Positions 52,935-62,217 of a stretch of 64,000 nt of DNA are shown piece after piece. Source of the stretch: Verrucomicrobiota bacterium (lineage in GTDB: Bacteria > Verrucomicrobiota > Verrucomicrobiia > Verrucomicrobiales > Akkermansiaceae). Positions within the stretch are counted from its first letter, which is position 1. Each line of letters starts with the position of its first letter. The notes under the pieces are model-generated. The model was given only the letters and a program-made list of their open reading frames with translations. It searched no databases and was not told the origin of the DNA. The position numbers and the translations under genes were made by a program. The stretch covers positions 334,754 through 398,753 of the forward strand of contig RDYP01000001.1 in the NCBI GenBank assembly GCA_004293445.1, read 5' to 3'.

Positions 52935-55859
52935 TCAAAGGACACTTGAATTGCGGACAGGAACCGCGAGACGAACGAGAGTCCCACGACCGGAATCGGA
53001 AGCCAAGACATCGCAGCGCCCGCCAACCTCGGCGGCGCGGTTTCTCATATTCTGCAGGCCATTCCCCTGCCGCAGTCCAGCGGTGGGAGGAAGACCGCGA
53101 CCGTCATCGGCGATCTCGAGCAGGATGTGTCCGTCTTCCAGACCGATTCGCAAGGTGACCAAGGAAGCTGAGGCATGTCCCACCACGTTGTGAAGCGCCT
53201 CTTTCACGATCATCAAAAGATGGTGCCGAAGCCGGGCCGACAGTCGCAGTTCAGGCATGGATTCCGTGCTCGCAAAATGACAGCGCACCCCCGCCATCGC
53301 GAGATAGTCCTCGGCATAGCCATGCACGTATCGCGCAAATTCCTCAAAAGTGTTGTTCGCAGGATCCACCGCCCAGACCACCGTATCGAGCTCCTTCGCC
53401 GTCGCATGGGACACGTGGAAGATACGATCCAGCTGCGCCCGCATTTCCTCGGGATCGTCCATGGCGCGCTCGACCTGCTCGGTGAGTAGGCCGATCTGGG
53501 CGAGATTTGCCCCGATGTTGTCATGAAGATCCTGCGCAATGCGCGAGCGCTCCTGCTGCAGCGCATGCTCGCGCTCGAGTCGAATCCCCGCGAGATAACG
53601 CCAACTACCGAAAAGGAGGCTTGCGATGACCACCACGATCAGCAGCCAAAACCACGGCTGCTTCCAAACCGGGAGTTGAATGCTCATTTCCACCCTCTGA
53701 GAAACACCGCGCTGCCGCTCCTCCACGGCGATCCTCCAGACATTCTCACCTGCATACGAGATCTTGCCAATCTTGCAGCCTGTCGCGGCTTTCAGGACTG
53801 GCGTCAAACGACTGTAAACAAAAAGATCCCCATCCCGTGCACCGGCATCGCTGAGCTCGATCTCCATCCCGCCCTGTAGGCTGGTAACCCGCTGAATTTC
53901 CGCGGCACCACAGTAAATGTGAAGGTTGGATCCAATCAACACCGGACGGTCCGGCGTTCGATCGAGATCGGTAAAGCGCAGATGCTGAGAGGCCGAAGGT
54001 GCCAGCGAAGGCGTCGTCCAGGATCCCTTGGCAACGCCGAGGAATCGATCGTCCCAAAACGACCACACCGCGTAACGTCGATCAGGCAAAAGCCCGGCGT
54101 CTTGGAAATCCAGCGTAACCTTGCGCTCCGTCCCTCCAGGATTCCACAGCAGCGCCACCGACATGCGGCCCCATTCACGATCGACATGCCCCACCAAGCG
54201 CGGGAACTCATGACTCGTGCACAGATCCATCACCTCGGTGCGTTCCCGCGCCGGAGGGGTCATGGTTTCAACGTTCCGGAGTAGAGGCTTGAACTCCTCC
54301 AAGTACCAAGGATCCGAAGTGATGGCATTGCCGCAGGACAAGCCCACCATGCTGATCCAAGTACGAACGATCGGCCATCCACCCGCGATGGAACTGATAT
54401 TTTCCAGATCGGTCCCGAGAAAATAACCATCGCTGTCCACCACACCCCAGCGTCCTTGGATCGATAGACAACGCAGAACATCATCGAACACCGGGCGCAG
54501 CGTGCCGCGAGTGGACTCGACTCCTATCCGATGGGCATCCACGAGTCCCACCGACGCACGATTCGGCTTGAGATCGTTGTTGAGTAGATAAGCTCCATCG
54601 CCCACCGCTTTACGGATCGAAGTGAAGCCATCCCGAACCACCTCGAACGAAGTCTGCCTTTCGTTGCCCAAGGCATACTGAGTCAGCTTCTGAGTATTGA
54701 GTTTGAAATACGAATACCCCTTGCCCGACAGGACCCGCGCTTGATTGACAAGCTTGTCCCACGGAACGGCAAATCCGTTCTTGTCGACCGATTCCAAAAG
54801 CAGCCCCGGCCGCGCTCCGGCCGACTCGATCTGCTTCGCGTAAAAATCCAATCCCTCCGGAAAGCGCTCGTTCGACTCTTTCACGCCGCTCGGATCCTCG
54901 TAGCCACCGTCGATCTGAATGACCGCAGGCCGCAGCCGATCCGGATAAGTTCGGGTGGAATCGACCACCGCGAGCACATCCTTCCCCGATACCTGCCCTC
55001 CTAGAAATTGCCAACTATTCCAACCCGAGACGGCACCATGCTGCGTGCGGGCATCATGCGAGACACCCACCCAATGGCTCCAGTGGCCCAAGGCGATTCG
55101 CGGCATCTCCGCAAACAGAGCGACCTGCTGCCCCCAGCGCGTCTCGCCCGGGTCGACCCTCACCCGACTCATGTCCGCGGCATACGTAAAAGCGACACGC
55201 CCCTCTGGGATCAAGGTGAGGGAGGCGTTCACGTAGGCGATGGGCGACCCCACCGGCCCCCACAGAAACCCAAGGCCGTTCTTGCGATACAAGCCACCGT
55301 TCTCGAAGACCGATACGGTTTGACTAGCGTCTGACAATCGCACCAGCGGCGGCGTTGTTTGAACACTATCATTGAGCCGGGTGATCCACCAATCGCCAGG
55401 TCCATCCGCGACCGAAAACTCCATGCGCATGGGCGTGACGGAAACCAACTGAAGCGGCTGCTTGCTGCGGTTGGTGATGCCCGATTGCATCAGCACCACC
55501 GCAGTCCCCGGGATCGTTCCCATACGATGCACCAGACTCACCTCTCGCTCGGGAAAGTGAATGGTCCTGGAGGTGATGGATGCCACGCCGAGCGGCGTCA
55601 TCTCCGTCTCCGCTGCCGCGGTCGTTGGGAGCAGATCCCCCTCGCTGGATACGAGATCCAGCTCCTGCCCCTCCACTACGACTTTCGCAGAATATCCACC
55701 TCGCCAGTCGGCGAATCCATCAGCCTCCAAACCGATGGATCTTCCACCGGCCTCGAAGCCCGCCTGCAATCCCCATGCGACCGTAGGGCCGGGAAAAAGC
55801 CCGGCCAGCAAGCCGAGCCAGGCCACCCATCCGCGGAATGCCCTCACCGTGACCATCAT
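52935..55859 (-). CDS. sensor histidine kinase with a GH36-like alpha-galactosidase ectodomain (974 aa)
   Basis: A signal segment (about residues 4-29) precedes a GH36-type beta-supersandwich (about 30-265) and a TIM barrel starting GWNSWQFLGG (279-288), with IQIDGGYED (Asp 317), PGLLLESV, YFKLNTQKL and VVDSDGYFLG (Asp 475, 477). A C-terminal sandwich runs to about 725. One membrane helix (about 735-752) leads to a HisKA_3 dimerisation domain (QDLHDNIGANLAQI, His 779) and a HATPase_c domain (KEALHNVVGHA, DDGRGLP, GNGLQNMRNRA). GH36 enzymes use an Asp nucleophile after this Lys; here Asn 388 (AAT) stands there, and the usual Asp-Asp of the IDDGY motif is Asp-Gly. The ectodomain is therefore probably a non-catalytic sugar sensor. 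The start at 55859 begins the signal; an in-frame start at 55979 adds 40 residues. Confidence 0.88.
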   Translation of the reverse strand: MMVTVRAFRGWVAWLGLLAGLFPGPTVAWGLQAGFEAGGRSIGLEADGFADWRGGYSAKVVVEGQELDLVSSEGDLLPTTAAAETEMTPLGVASITSRTIHFPEREVSLVHRMGTIPGTAVVLMQSGITNRSKQPLQLVSVTPMRMEFSVADGPGDWWITRLNDSVQTTPPLVRLSDASQTVSVFENGGLYRKNGLGFLWGPVGSPIAYVNASLTLIPEGRVAFTYAADMSRVRVDPGETRWGQQVALFAEMPRIALGHWSHWVGVSHDARTQHGAVSGWNSWQFLGGQVSGKDVLAVVDSTRTYPDRLRPAVIQIDGGYEDPSGVKESNERFPEGLDFYAKQIESAGARPGLLLESVDKNGFAVPWDKLVNQARVLSGKGYSYFKLNTQKLTQYALGNERQTSFEVVRDGFTSIRKAVGDGAYLLNNDLKPNRASVGLVDAHRIGVESTRGTLRPVFDDVLRCLSIQGRWGVVDSDGYFLGTDLENISSIAGGWPIVRTWISMVGLSCGNAITSDPWYLEEFKPLLRNVETMTPPARERTEVMDLCTSHEFPRLVGHVDREWGRMSVALLWNPGGTERKVTLDFQDAGLLPDRRYAVWSFWDDRFLGVAKGSWTTPSLAPSASQHLRFTDLDRTPDRPVLIGSNLHIYCGAAEIQRVTSLQGGMEIELSDAGARDGDLFVYSRLTPVLKAATGCKIGKISYAGENVWRIAVEERQRGVSQRVEMSIQLPVWKQPWFWLLIVVVIASLLFGSWRYLAGIRLEREHALQQERSRIAQDLHDNIGANLAQIGLLTEQVERAMDDPEEMRAQLDRIFHVSHATAKELDTVVWAVDPANNTFEEFARYVHGYAEDYLAMAGVRCHFASTESMPELRLSARLRHHLLMIVKEALHNVVGHASASLVTLRIGLEDGHILLEIADDGRGLPPTAGLRQGNGLQNMRNRAAEVGGRCDVLASDSGRGTLVRLAVPVRNSSVL

Positions 55860-56003
55860 GCCCGAGCCTTGGCAGATGCCGTCCGACACGTCGAGTTGGA
55901 TTTGGAGCCCGGCATCGCAAGATCTGTGACCGCGCGGTTTGGACGCAAGAAGGCCGGCCTCCCATTGAGGCAGGCCCAATGCAGCCCACCTCCGTACACC
56001 CCA

Positions 56004-57479
56004 TCAAGCACGGCGCCGACGCAGGAGACAAAGCAAACCCAGACCACCCATAAGGGCCGATGCGGGCTCGGGAACCACAGTAAGGGTACCGGTGCTATTG
56101 TCGAAGGTTGCGGTGTAGCCGCTCGCGAGGCCGGTCGGAACCACGGAAGAGAAGCTCCCACTGTAGGAATCGAAATCGAAAATCTTCAACGAACCCATCG
56201 TATTGAAACCGGACTGGAAGAGCAGATTCAAGGTTCCGTTGAACTGAACGCTCTGGGTCCCACTCGCGGCCGCGACAGCTAGGTCAAAATTCCCGGAGTT
56301 GAACGAGTTGACCTCGAAGTCGGAAACACTACCAGCGTCGAGGACAAGATTACCAGTCAGAGTCATGGTGCCCGGGCTGTTACCGGGAGCAAAGACCCCG
56401 TTATTCTGAATAGTAACAGTACCAACAGTGCCGGCACCACCGAGCGTAGCTCCCGATTGCACGATAGTAGCACTTGTCGCGATGCTTCCATTGACCACGA
56501 GCTTACCGCCGGAAACCGTGGTAGCACCGGTGTAGCTGCTGTTGGCACCCGAGAGTTCCATGGTTCCAGCGCCGGATTTGCTGAGGCCCAGAGGGCCATA
56601 TGTTTCTGTGATGTTCCCGCTGATGAGCAAATCCGTAGCTGCCGCGCCATTGGCGACGTTGGCCGACAAGCTGGTGTAGCCACCGTCACCGCGAAGATTG
56701 AGTTGCCCGGCGATCGTTGCGGTATCCGCACTTGGGTTGGTATTCAGGTTGGTATGGTTCCACTGGAAACCGCTGCCCTGCAGCGTGCCGCCAGTCATGT
56801 TGACACCACCCGAGATACCCCAAATGTGACTGCCACCGGTGTCGGTCACCATGCCGCCGTTGATATTGACAGAACTGGGCCTCCAACCGCCTTGATAGCC
56901 AAGACCGCTGCCATCACTCGTGATGGAAAGAGTCGTGCCGGAATTGACAGTGACCGCGCCGTCGAAGAAACCGTAGCCGCCATTACCACCAGACAATTTG
57001 AGCGTGCCGCCATTGAGATCTAGTCCTCCCCGGAAGTAGCTGTGAACAGTGACTTCCATCGTACCCGCTCCCTCCTTGATGATTCTGGCAGCGGAATAGG
57101 TGTAGTCAGGATTGCCAGGCAGAGCCCGAAGACTGGTGTTGACGAGGAGGTCCGTCGCGGAGCTGCCCGTAACGTCCGCCACGGTGAAGGTGGTAGGGTC
57201 GGCGATATTGAACCACGACGAACCAGTGATGGTCGATGGAGCAGAGCCACTGACCGCGACTCCGGTGATAACCGATGCGCCATAGGCATTGTAATTGCCC
57301 GAACCGCTGACCGTTCCGCCTTGGAGCAGGAGATTGGCACCGGTGTAACTGCCATTGCTCAAATTCAGGGTTTCCCCGACACCTACAGTATAATCAACGG
57401 CATCGGCGGAACCGGCGATGACCAGGGTTGCGGCTAGGAGGGCACGTATTTGCAAGGAGGAACGAGAGCTTGATTTCAT
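56004..57479 (-). CDS. PEP-CTERM protein with autotransporter-associated repeats (491 aa)
   Basis: Signal peptide (about residues 8-27, ending AGSADA), then beta-strand repeats of the autotransporter-associated type (IIKEGAGTMEVT, LSKSGAGTMELSGANSSYTGATTVSGGKLVVNG). The C-terminal domain contains FNGTLNLLFQSGF and FDFDSYSGSFSS. A PEP-CTERM tail follows: VPEPASALMG, a short hydrophobic helix, then LLRRRRA. In exosortase systems this tail directs sorting to the cell surface; no exosortase gene is in the window. Regulatory copy 5 lies 76 bp upstream, and the kinase and regulator genes follow on the same strand. A surface component of the sensing system is possible. Confidence 0.9.
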   Translation of the reverse strand: MKSSSRSSLQIRALLAATLVIAGSADAVDYTVGVGETLNLSNGSYTGANLLLQGGTVSGSGNYNAYGASVITGVAVSGSAPSTITGSSWFNIADPTTFTVADVTGSSATDLLVNTSLRALPGNPDYTYSAARIIKEGAGTMEVTVHSYFRGGLDLNGGTLKLSGGNGGYGFFDGAVTVNSGTTLSITSDGSGLGYQGGWRPSSVNINGGMVTDTGGSHIWGISGGVNMTGGTLQGSGFQWNHTNLNTNPSADTATIAGQLNLRGDGGYTSLSANVANGAAATDLLISGNITETYGPLGLSKSGAGTMELSGANSSYTGATTVSGGKLVVNGSIATSATIVQSGATLGGAGTVGTVTIQNNGVFAPGNSPGTMTLTGNLVLDAGSVSDFEVNSFNSGNFDLAVAAASGTQSVQFNGTLNLLFQSGFNTMGSLKIFDFDSYSGSFSSVVPTGLASGYTATFDNSTGTLTVVPEPASALMGGLGLLCLLRRRRA

Positions 57480-57550
57480 CGATTTTGATGGGGTTGGAAG
57501 GTGATGATGTAGCCGCTGGACTTATTTCACATTCCTCCCGATTAAGAACA

Positions 57551-57582
57551 CTGCCTACCCGTTAAAATGTCCGGGTAGGCAG
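57551..57582 (-). promoter_or_regulatory. regulatory element copy 5 within a perfect 10-bp inverted repeat
   Basis: The element core is at 57555-57570, read on the minus strand as ACATTTTAACGGGTAG. It sits in a perfect inverted repeat: CTGCCTACCC (57551-57560) and GGGTAGGCAG (57573-57582), with a 12-bp spacer. It is 76 bp from the PEP-CTERM start. Only this copy has both full arms. Confidence 0.72.
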
Positions 57583-57689
57583 CAGAAGAATGCCTGTGAC
57601 ATCAAGCATCTCGGGGCCCAATTCTTAAATCAGAAGGAAGGAAACGACCACACGATATGACTACTTTCCTCTCTCTGATTAACGGCATT

Positions 57690-60600
57690 TTACTGAGCGC
57701 GGACTTGAATGAAGAGCTTCGTGTTGCTCAGAAGCGCAGGACTGAGAGTTACCGGCACCGTTTCCACTTCACCATTGAGACTTGGGTTGCCTTGGACAGC
57801 ATTACCGTCCTCAGCCCACGTCCCGAGATCGGTGGAATACCAAACGCTGTAGCTCAAACCAGTAAGCGACTGCTGACGACGGGTGTAAGAGAAGGTCCCT
57901 GTGGTCGCGTCGAGCGCCACCGAGATCGCATTGACGGAGGCCCCACCCGTGGGATTCAGGCCAAATGCGTATTCCTCCTGATTGGTGAGACCGTCGTTAT
58001 CGTCATCATCGTTCTCGCCACCGATCACGCCGTTGGCAGTCTTCCAGTTGTCGAAGTCGGTAGCAGTGACGGTGTAGGTAAGATTTCCGTCCGCCTCGGT
58101 GAAGACCCACTTGGCATTGGTAACCGAAAGCTCCCAACTGCCGGGGGTAACTTCTGTGAAGCTATCAGGACCACTGGTGATCGCGGTAGGCGCGAGGACT
58201 GGTGCCGTGCCGGTCAGGGTGCTAAGTTGGAAAAGATTCCAAACATTGCCATCGGTCGTATCGGCAGCGCTGAGGTCGAGGTTGACCGCGCCAAGGAAGG
58301 AAAGCGAGGAACCCTCCGAGCCGGATACCGAGTTCGTTGCGCCATTCGTGGTCGGACGGAAGAGCAAGCCAGAAGTCACTTCAAGCGCACCCTCACCAAC
58401 CACCGTATTACCGGTGTAGGTATTGTTTCCGGAAAGGACCAGCTTGCCGGAACCCGACTTGATCAAGCCTGCAGCGAAGACGTTGCTGATGTTTCCACTG
58501 ATCAGCAGGTCCGTCGCAGCAGTACCATCTGCAACGCTGACGCCGAGGTCGGTGGAACCGTAATCTTTACGAATCAGCAAATTGCTCGAGATCGTCGAGG
58601 TGCTCGCGCTCTCGCTGCTATTAAAGGCACTGCTGATGACGTGGTAGGTGCCACCGCTCATGGAGCTACCCGTCAAATTGACCGTGGCACCACTCACCCA
58701 GCTCTGGACCGTATTTTCCACGGTGCCGTCGTTCACCTCAAGATAGCTGACACGCGATCCGACACGGCCAAGACCGGTGAAGTCCAAGCCCGCGAGCTTC
58801 AAGGTCGCGCCACTCGCTACCGTCAGACTTCCGCTCACTGCCGAGATATCGTAGCTGGACGAAGCAAGCTCAAGCGTGCCCGCGGTGACGGTGGTGCCGC
58901 CGGTGTAGGACTTAACACCGCTGAGGATCAAGCTACCTGAGCCCGTCTTCTCGAGCCCAGCATTACCCGCAAGATTCGCGGAGATCGTGGCGTTGATACC
59001 GTTGGCGACACTCACAAACGGAATCCCCGAGGACTCCAGCAACAGAGTATTGGAACCCGCTAGGGTGTAATCCGAGACATCGAACACAAGATTGCCGATG
59101 CTTCGGTTGCTGTCCAAGTTCACGATCGCACCCGTTGCGGCACCGAAGGTAGCGGTCGCATCCGTACCAACCGCGACAACGTCGGAGAGCCAATTCGCCG
59201 CATCGCTCCAATTGCCATCGGTGAGCGATGTCCAGGTGCCGCTCGCCTGGGTGACCACGAGCGAGCCTCCACCCGTGAAGAACTCACCGTAGGTGGGGTG
59301 GGTGGAATCATAGGTTCCAGCCGGGAGGGAACCACTGCCATCGATATCGATACTACCGACGATATCTGCACCGACGAAGTTCAGATCCATCTTCGCGTTG
59401 GTGCCAATGACGACAGGCGCCGCATCATCAAGGACCGGATTCGTAAGAGAAACAGTGCCTTCATTGACAACGGTTGATCCCGTGTAGCTGTTCGCACCGC
59501 CAAGCACCATCGTGCCCGCGCCGTTTTTGGTAATACCCATACCCGCATTGGCCTGGGTAATCGCCGCACTGACCAGCAAGTCGGCGGAGGCATCACCATC
59601 GGCCACATTGAAGACGATTCCAGTTGAACCACCATCGGCGCGCATACGGATGCGACCGCCGATGGTTGCAGTGCCCGCGCTGGCGTTCGTGGTGACAGGG
59701 GTATTAGCCCATTCCAATTGGGGTCCGCTTGCATCGCTGGTCCCGCTATTGCTTTGCAACGTGCCGCCAGTCATGTTCACCCCGCCGGAGAAATTCCAAA
59801 CGTGCATGGTTCCCGCACTGCTAACCGTACCCCCGTTGATATTAAGAACGGTCACCTTGGCACCCGGGTTGTATCCAAGGCCGGTACCGTCATCGTTCAC
59901 CAAGCTAACAGTGGTACCGTTATTCACGGTGAGAGCGCCTCGGACGCGGCAGTTTCCTCCATTGTTTCCATCCAGAATCAAGGTGCCTGCATCGACCGTT
60001 GTCCCACCGGTGTAGTAACTGAAATTGGTGAATCTGAGCGTTCCGTTACCGATTTTGGTCAGGCCCCAAGAACCGCCATCTTCATAGAAACCGGTGACCG
60101 CGAGCGTGTCGGCATCGACACCAACAGTGGTGTTGCTTCTTAGAGCGAAGCCTGGACCGTTTCCACTGTTCCCATAAGTCATGGTCAGGGCATTGTCGCC
60201 GCTGATGCTACGCAACGCGCCTAGGCCACCCACGCCCGAACCCCAGATGTGGAAGTGCTCGTTAAGGGAAATACCACCTTGCAATGCGAGGGTTGCGTCG
60301 TTCTGGATAAAGCTCATCGTGTTGCCATCCCAGCCGCCCGCACCAAGCGCATTGCTACTGGCTGCAACCAAGGTGCCCGCCTGAATATTGGTCTGACCGT
60401 CGAAGGAGTTGGAACCGGAAACAAGCATCTGGCCGGCACCGGTCTTGATCAGATTCCCACGCGGCACCCAGCCGACCTCCGGCCATTGATCGCTGAGGTT
60501 GGCGTTAACCAGAAGGTCAGTCGCCGCCGCGCCGTCAGCCACGTCGATACTATGGTTGCCACCGCCGTCTCCGCGCAGGTTCCATGATCCCGAAATGGTG

Positions 60601-62057
60601 TTGGTGCTGTCGCCGGAAGCACTGAAAGGAGTCCCTGTGCCGCCATTCCATTGACCGGCGCCCATCATCGTAGCACCGTTTTTCAGAACGACGGTCATGG
60701 CACTTCCGAAACCGAGGTGCGTGCCACTTGCGGCGTCAAAGGTACCGCCATCGACGGTGAGGCTTGTGGCCGGGCCATTCCAGCCGAAGCCCGAACCATC
60801 CCCACCGATGAACTTCAATGTGCCACCGGAGTTCACAGTGACCGCGCCGCGGAGCCAGCCGTAACCACTGTTCTGGCCGACCAATTCGAGCGTGCCGTTA
60901 TTGATCGTCGTGCCACCCGTGTAACTCTGCCAACCACGGAATTGCATGGTGCCGGCACCGGTTTTGGTGAGGGAACCGCCGCTTGCCCAGCCCGTGAAAT
61001 TGAGCGTCGAACCCGAACCTACCTCAAAAACGCCGCTGCTCAGCGTCACCTGATTCGCGCTGATGGTCGATGTGACGCCACCGGTGGCGGTGGTGGTGCC
61101 ATTGATTCCCCAACTGCCCCAGGTGGCATCCGATCCCGTGCTGGCGAGTTCGCCTCCAGCGAGGGTCAGGTTGCTGATGTTGGAGTGGGCATTGATGGTC
61201 AGCTTGCCACCGGTGTTGATGGTGGTGCCATCAATGGCTTGGTAGTAGTTGACGCTTCCAGCCTGATTGACCGCGACGGTCCCTCCGTTGTTGATGGCGA
61301 TCGTTCCAGCGCCAGAATTGCCCGCGGCCAATTCGCCGTTAATCGAAAGTGTATTGATTGTGGGCGAATAGGAATTCGATCCGACAAAGTTGTAGCTGCT
61401 TCCATTCCAAACCGACGAACCCGTGTCCGCCGTGATGATCCCACTCGCCGCAGAAATCGCTCCGGTCTGGACAGTGAGATAAGGATTAGTCGGTCCGGTG
61501 AAATGCAATTGGGAACCGGAGCCACCGATCACAGCAAACCCGTTGAAGCTACTCTGATTGGTAACGATGTCTTGAAAGGTTGATGCCCCGATTCCCCAAG
61601 AGACCGAAGCTCCGTTGCCGTAAGAACCGGTCGCATTCACAGCATTGGTGATCGGAGTGGCTCCCGGGATGGGCTGCCCCCCACCTGCTGTCCAAGAACC
61701 ATCAGCAGTCGCCACGAAAGACCCATTAACGCCACCGCCCCAAGTGGCATTACCATTCTGGAGCGTCACGGTAGCGGGAGCTACCAGAGTCAAACCCGAG
61801 AGCGTGGACAGATCGAAGTGGATGTATTGCCCATCGCCAGCGCTCCCACGCCAATACAAACGTCCCCAATCATTCGCGCTATTGAAAGTGCCGCTGCCTC
61901 CAACGTAGTCCGCCCAGTCCGTGGCATTGATGGTATGAGTAGTGACATCCGTAGCCTGATTCCCGTCGAAGGTCAGAATCTCGGCATTGACGGAAACGGT
62001 GCATGCAGCACCGATCACAGCGGTTACGCAAAGGAAGGGATTGAAGCGGAGTTTCAT
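57690..62057 (-). CDS. giant secreted autotransporter-repeat protein with STDL-type C-terminus (1455 aa)
   Basis: A signal peptide (about residues 8-25, ending SVNAEI) is followed by an N-terminal beta domain (about 26-200) and then about 1100 residues of autotransporter-associated strand repeats (LTKTGAGTMQF, INNGTLELVG, ITKNGAGTMVLGGANSYTGSTVV). Several modules recur in other proteins of this window. The last ~120 residues (NWKTANGVIGG, acidic DDDDNDGLTNQEEYAFGLNP, YSVWYSTDL) match the C-termini of the 30838, 37894 and 17568 genes, so no PEP-CTERM tail is present. No TTTTAACGGGTAG element lies upstream. Probably a fibrous surface or matrix protein; no enzymatic motif is visible. Confidence 0.82.
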   Translation of the reverse strand: MKLRFNPFLCVTAVIGAACTVSVNAEILTFDGNQATDVTTHTINATDWADYVGGSGTFNSANDWGRLYWRGSAGDGQYIHFDLSTLSGLTLVAPATVTLQNGNATWGGGVNGSFVATADGSWTAGGGQPIPGATPITNAVNATGSYGNGASVSWGIGASTFQDIVTNQSSFNGFAVIGGSGSQLHFTGPTNPYLTVQTGAISAASGIITADTGSSVWNGSSYNFVGSNSYSPTINTLSINGELAAGNSGAGTIAINNGGTVAVNQAGSVNYYQAIDGTTINTGGKLTINAHSNISNLTLAGGELASTGSDATWGSWGINGTTTATGGVTSTISANQVTLSSGVFEVGSGSTLNFTGWASGGSLTKTGAGTMQFRGWQSYTGGTTINNGTLELVGQNSGYGWLRGAVTVNSGGTLKFIGGDGSGFGWNGPATSLTVDGGTFDAASGTHLGFGSAMTVVLKNGATMMGAGQWNGGTGTPFSASGDSTNTISGSWNLRGDGGGNHSIDVADGAAATDLLVNANLSDQWPEVGWVPRGNLIKTGAGQMLVSGSNSFDGQTNIQAGTLVAASSNALGAGGWDGNTMSFIQNDATLALQGGISLNEHFHIWGSGVGGLGALRSISGDNALTMTYGNSGNGPGFALRSNTTVGVDADTLAVTGFYEDGGSWGLTKIGNGTLRFTNFSYYTGGTTVDAGTLILDGNNGGNCRVRGALTVNNGTTVSLVNDDGTGLGYNPGAKVTVLNINGGTVSSAGTMHVWNFSGGVNMTGGTLQSNSGTSDASGPQLEWANTPVTTNASAGTATIGGRIRMRADGGSTGIVFNVADGDASADLLVSAAITQANAGMGITKNGAGTMVLGGANSYTGSTVVNEGTVSLTNPVLDDAAPVVIGTNAKMDLNFVGADIVGSIDIDGSGSLPAGTYDSTHPTYGEFFTGGGSLVVTQASGTWTSLTDGNWSDAANWLSDVVAVGTDATATFGAATGAIVNLDSNRSIGNLVFDVSDYTLAGSNTLLLESSGIPFVSVANGINATISANLAGNAGLEKTGSGSLILSGVKSYTGGTTVTAGTLELASSSYDISAVSGSLTVASGATLKLAGLDFTGLGRVGSRVSYLEVNDGTVENTVQSWVSGATVNLTGSSMSGGTYHVISSAFNSSESASTSTISSNLLIRKDYGSTDLGVSVADGTAATDLLISGNISNVFAAGLIKSGSGKLVLSGNNTYTGNTVVGEGALEVTSGLLFRPTTNGATNSVSGSEGSSLSFLGAVNLDLSAADTTDGNVWNLFQLSTLTGTAPVLAPTAITSGPDSFTEVTPGSWELSVTNAKWVFTEADGNLTYTVTATDFDNWKTANGVIGGENDDDDNDGLTNQEEYAFGLNPTGGASVNAISVALDATTGTFSYTRRQQSLTGLSYSVWYSTDLGTWAEDGNAVQGNPSLNGEVETVPVTLSPALLSNTKLFIQVRAQ
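60781..61263. repeat. block nearly identical to 63518-64000
   Basis: Collinear with the right end of the window at an offset of 2737 bp, with about 20 mismatches by eye over 483 bp. It codes the same repeat region (around LTKTGAGTMQFRGWQSYTGG) of two adjacent paralogues. The partner block continues past the window edge, so the full extent is unknown. Confidence 0.85.
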
Positions 62058-62217
62058 AAGATTTTGAGATTAGTGGGAGATTAGGTTTAGACCGTTTTGG
62101 GAAGCCGAGGGAACGCTTTGTGCGGCCTACGCATGAGAAATTACTGAATACTCGGGGAGTTTTGATGGAAGAGCTCGAAAGTCTCCGGCGCAGGATCGCC
62201 AGTGAAGTCACTCTTCA

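Noticed and set aside
25946-57570. Sigma-54 promoter as explanation of the repeated element
   Set aside because: The element has no GG and GC pair with the required 10-bp spacing (TGGCAC-N5-TTGC pattern).
57657-58940. Open frame of 427 codons on the plus strand
   Set aside because: It is antisense to the 57690-62057 repeat gene, lacks any domain pattern and follows that gene's codon periodicity.
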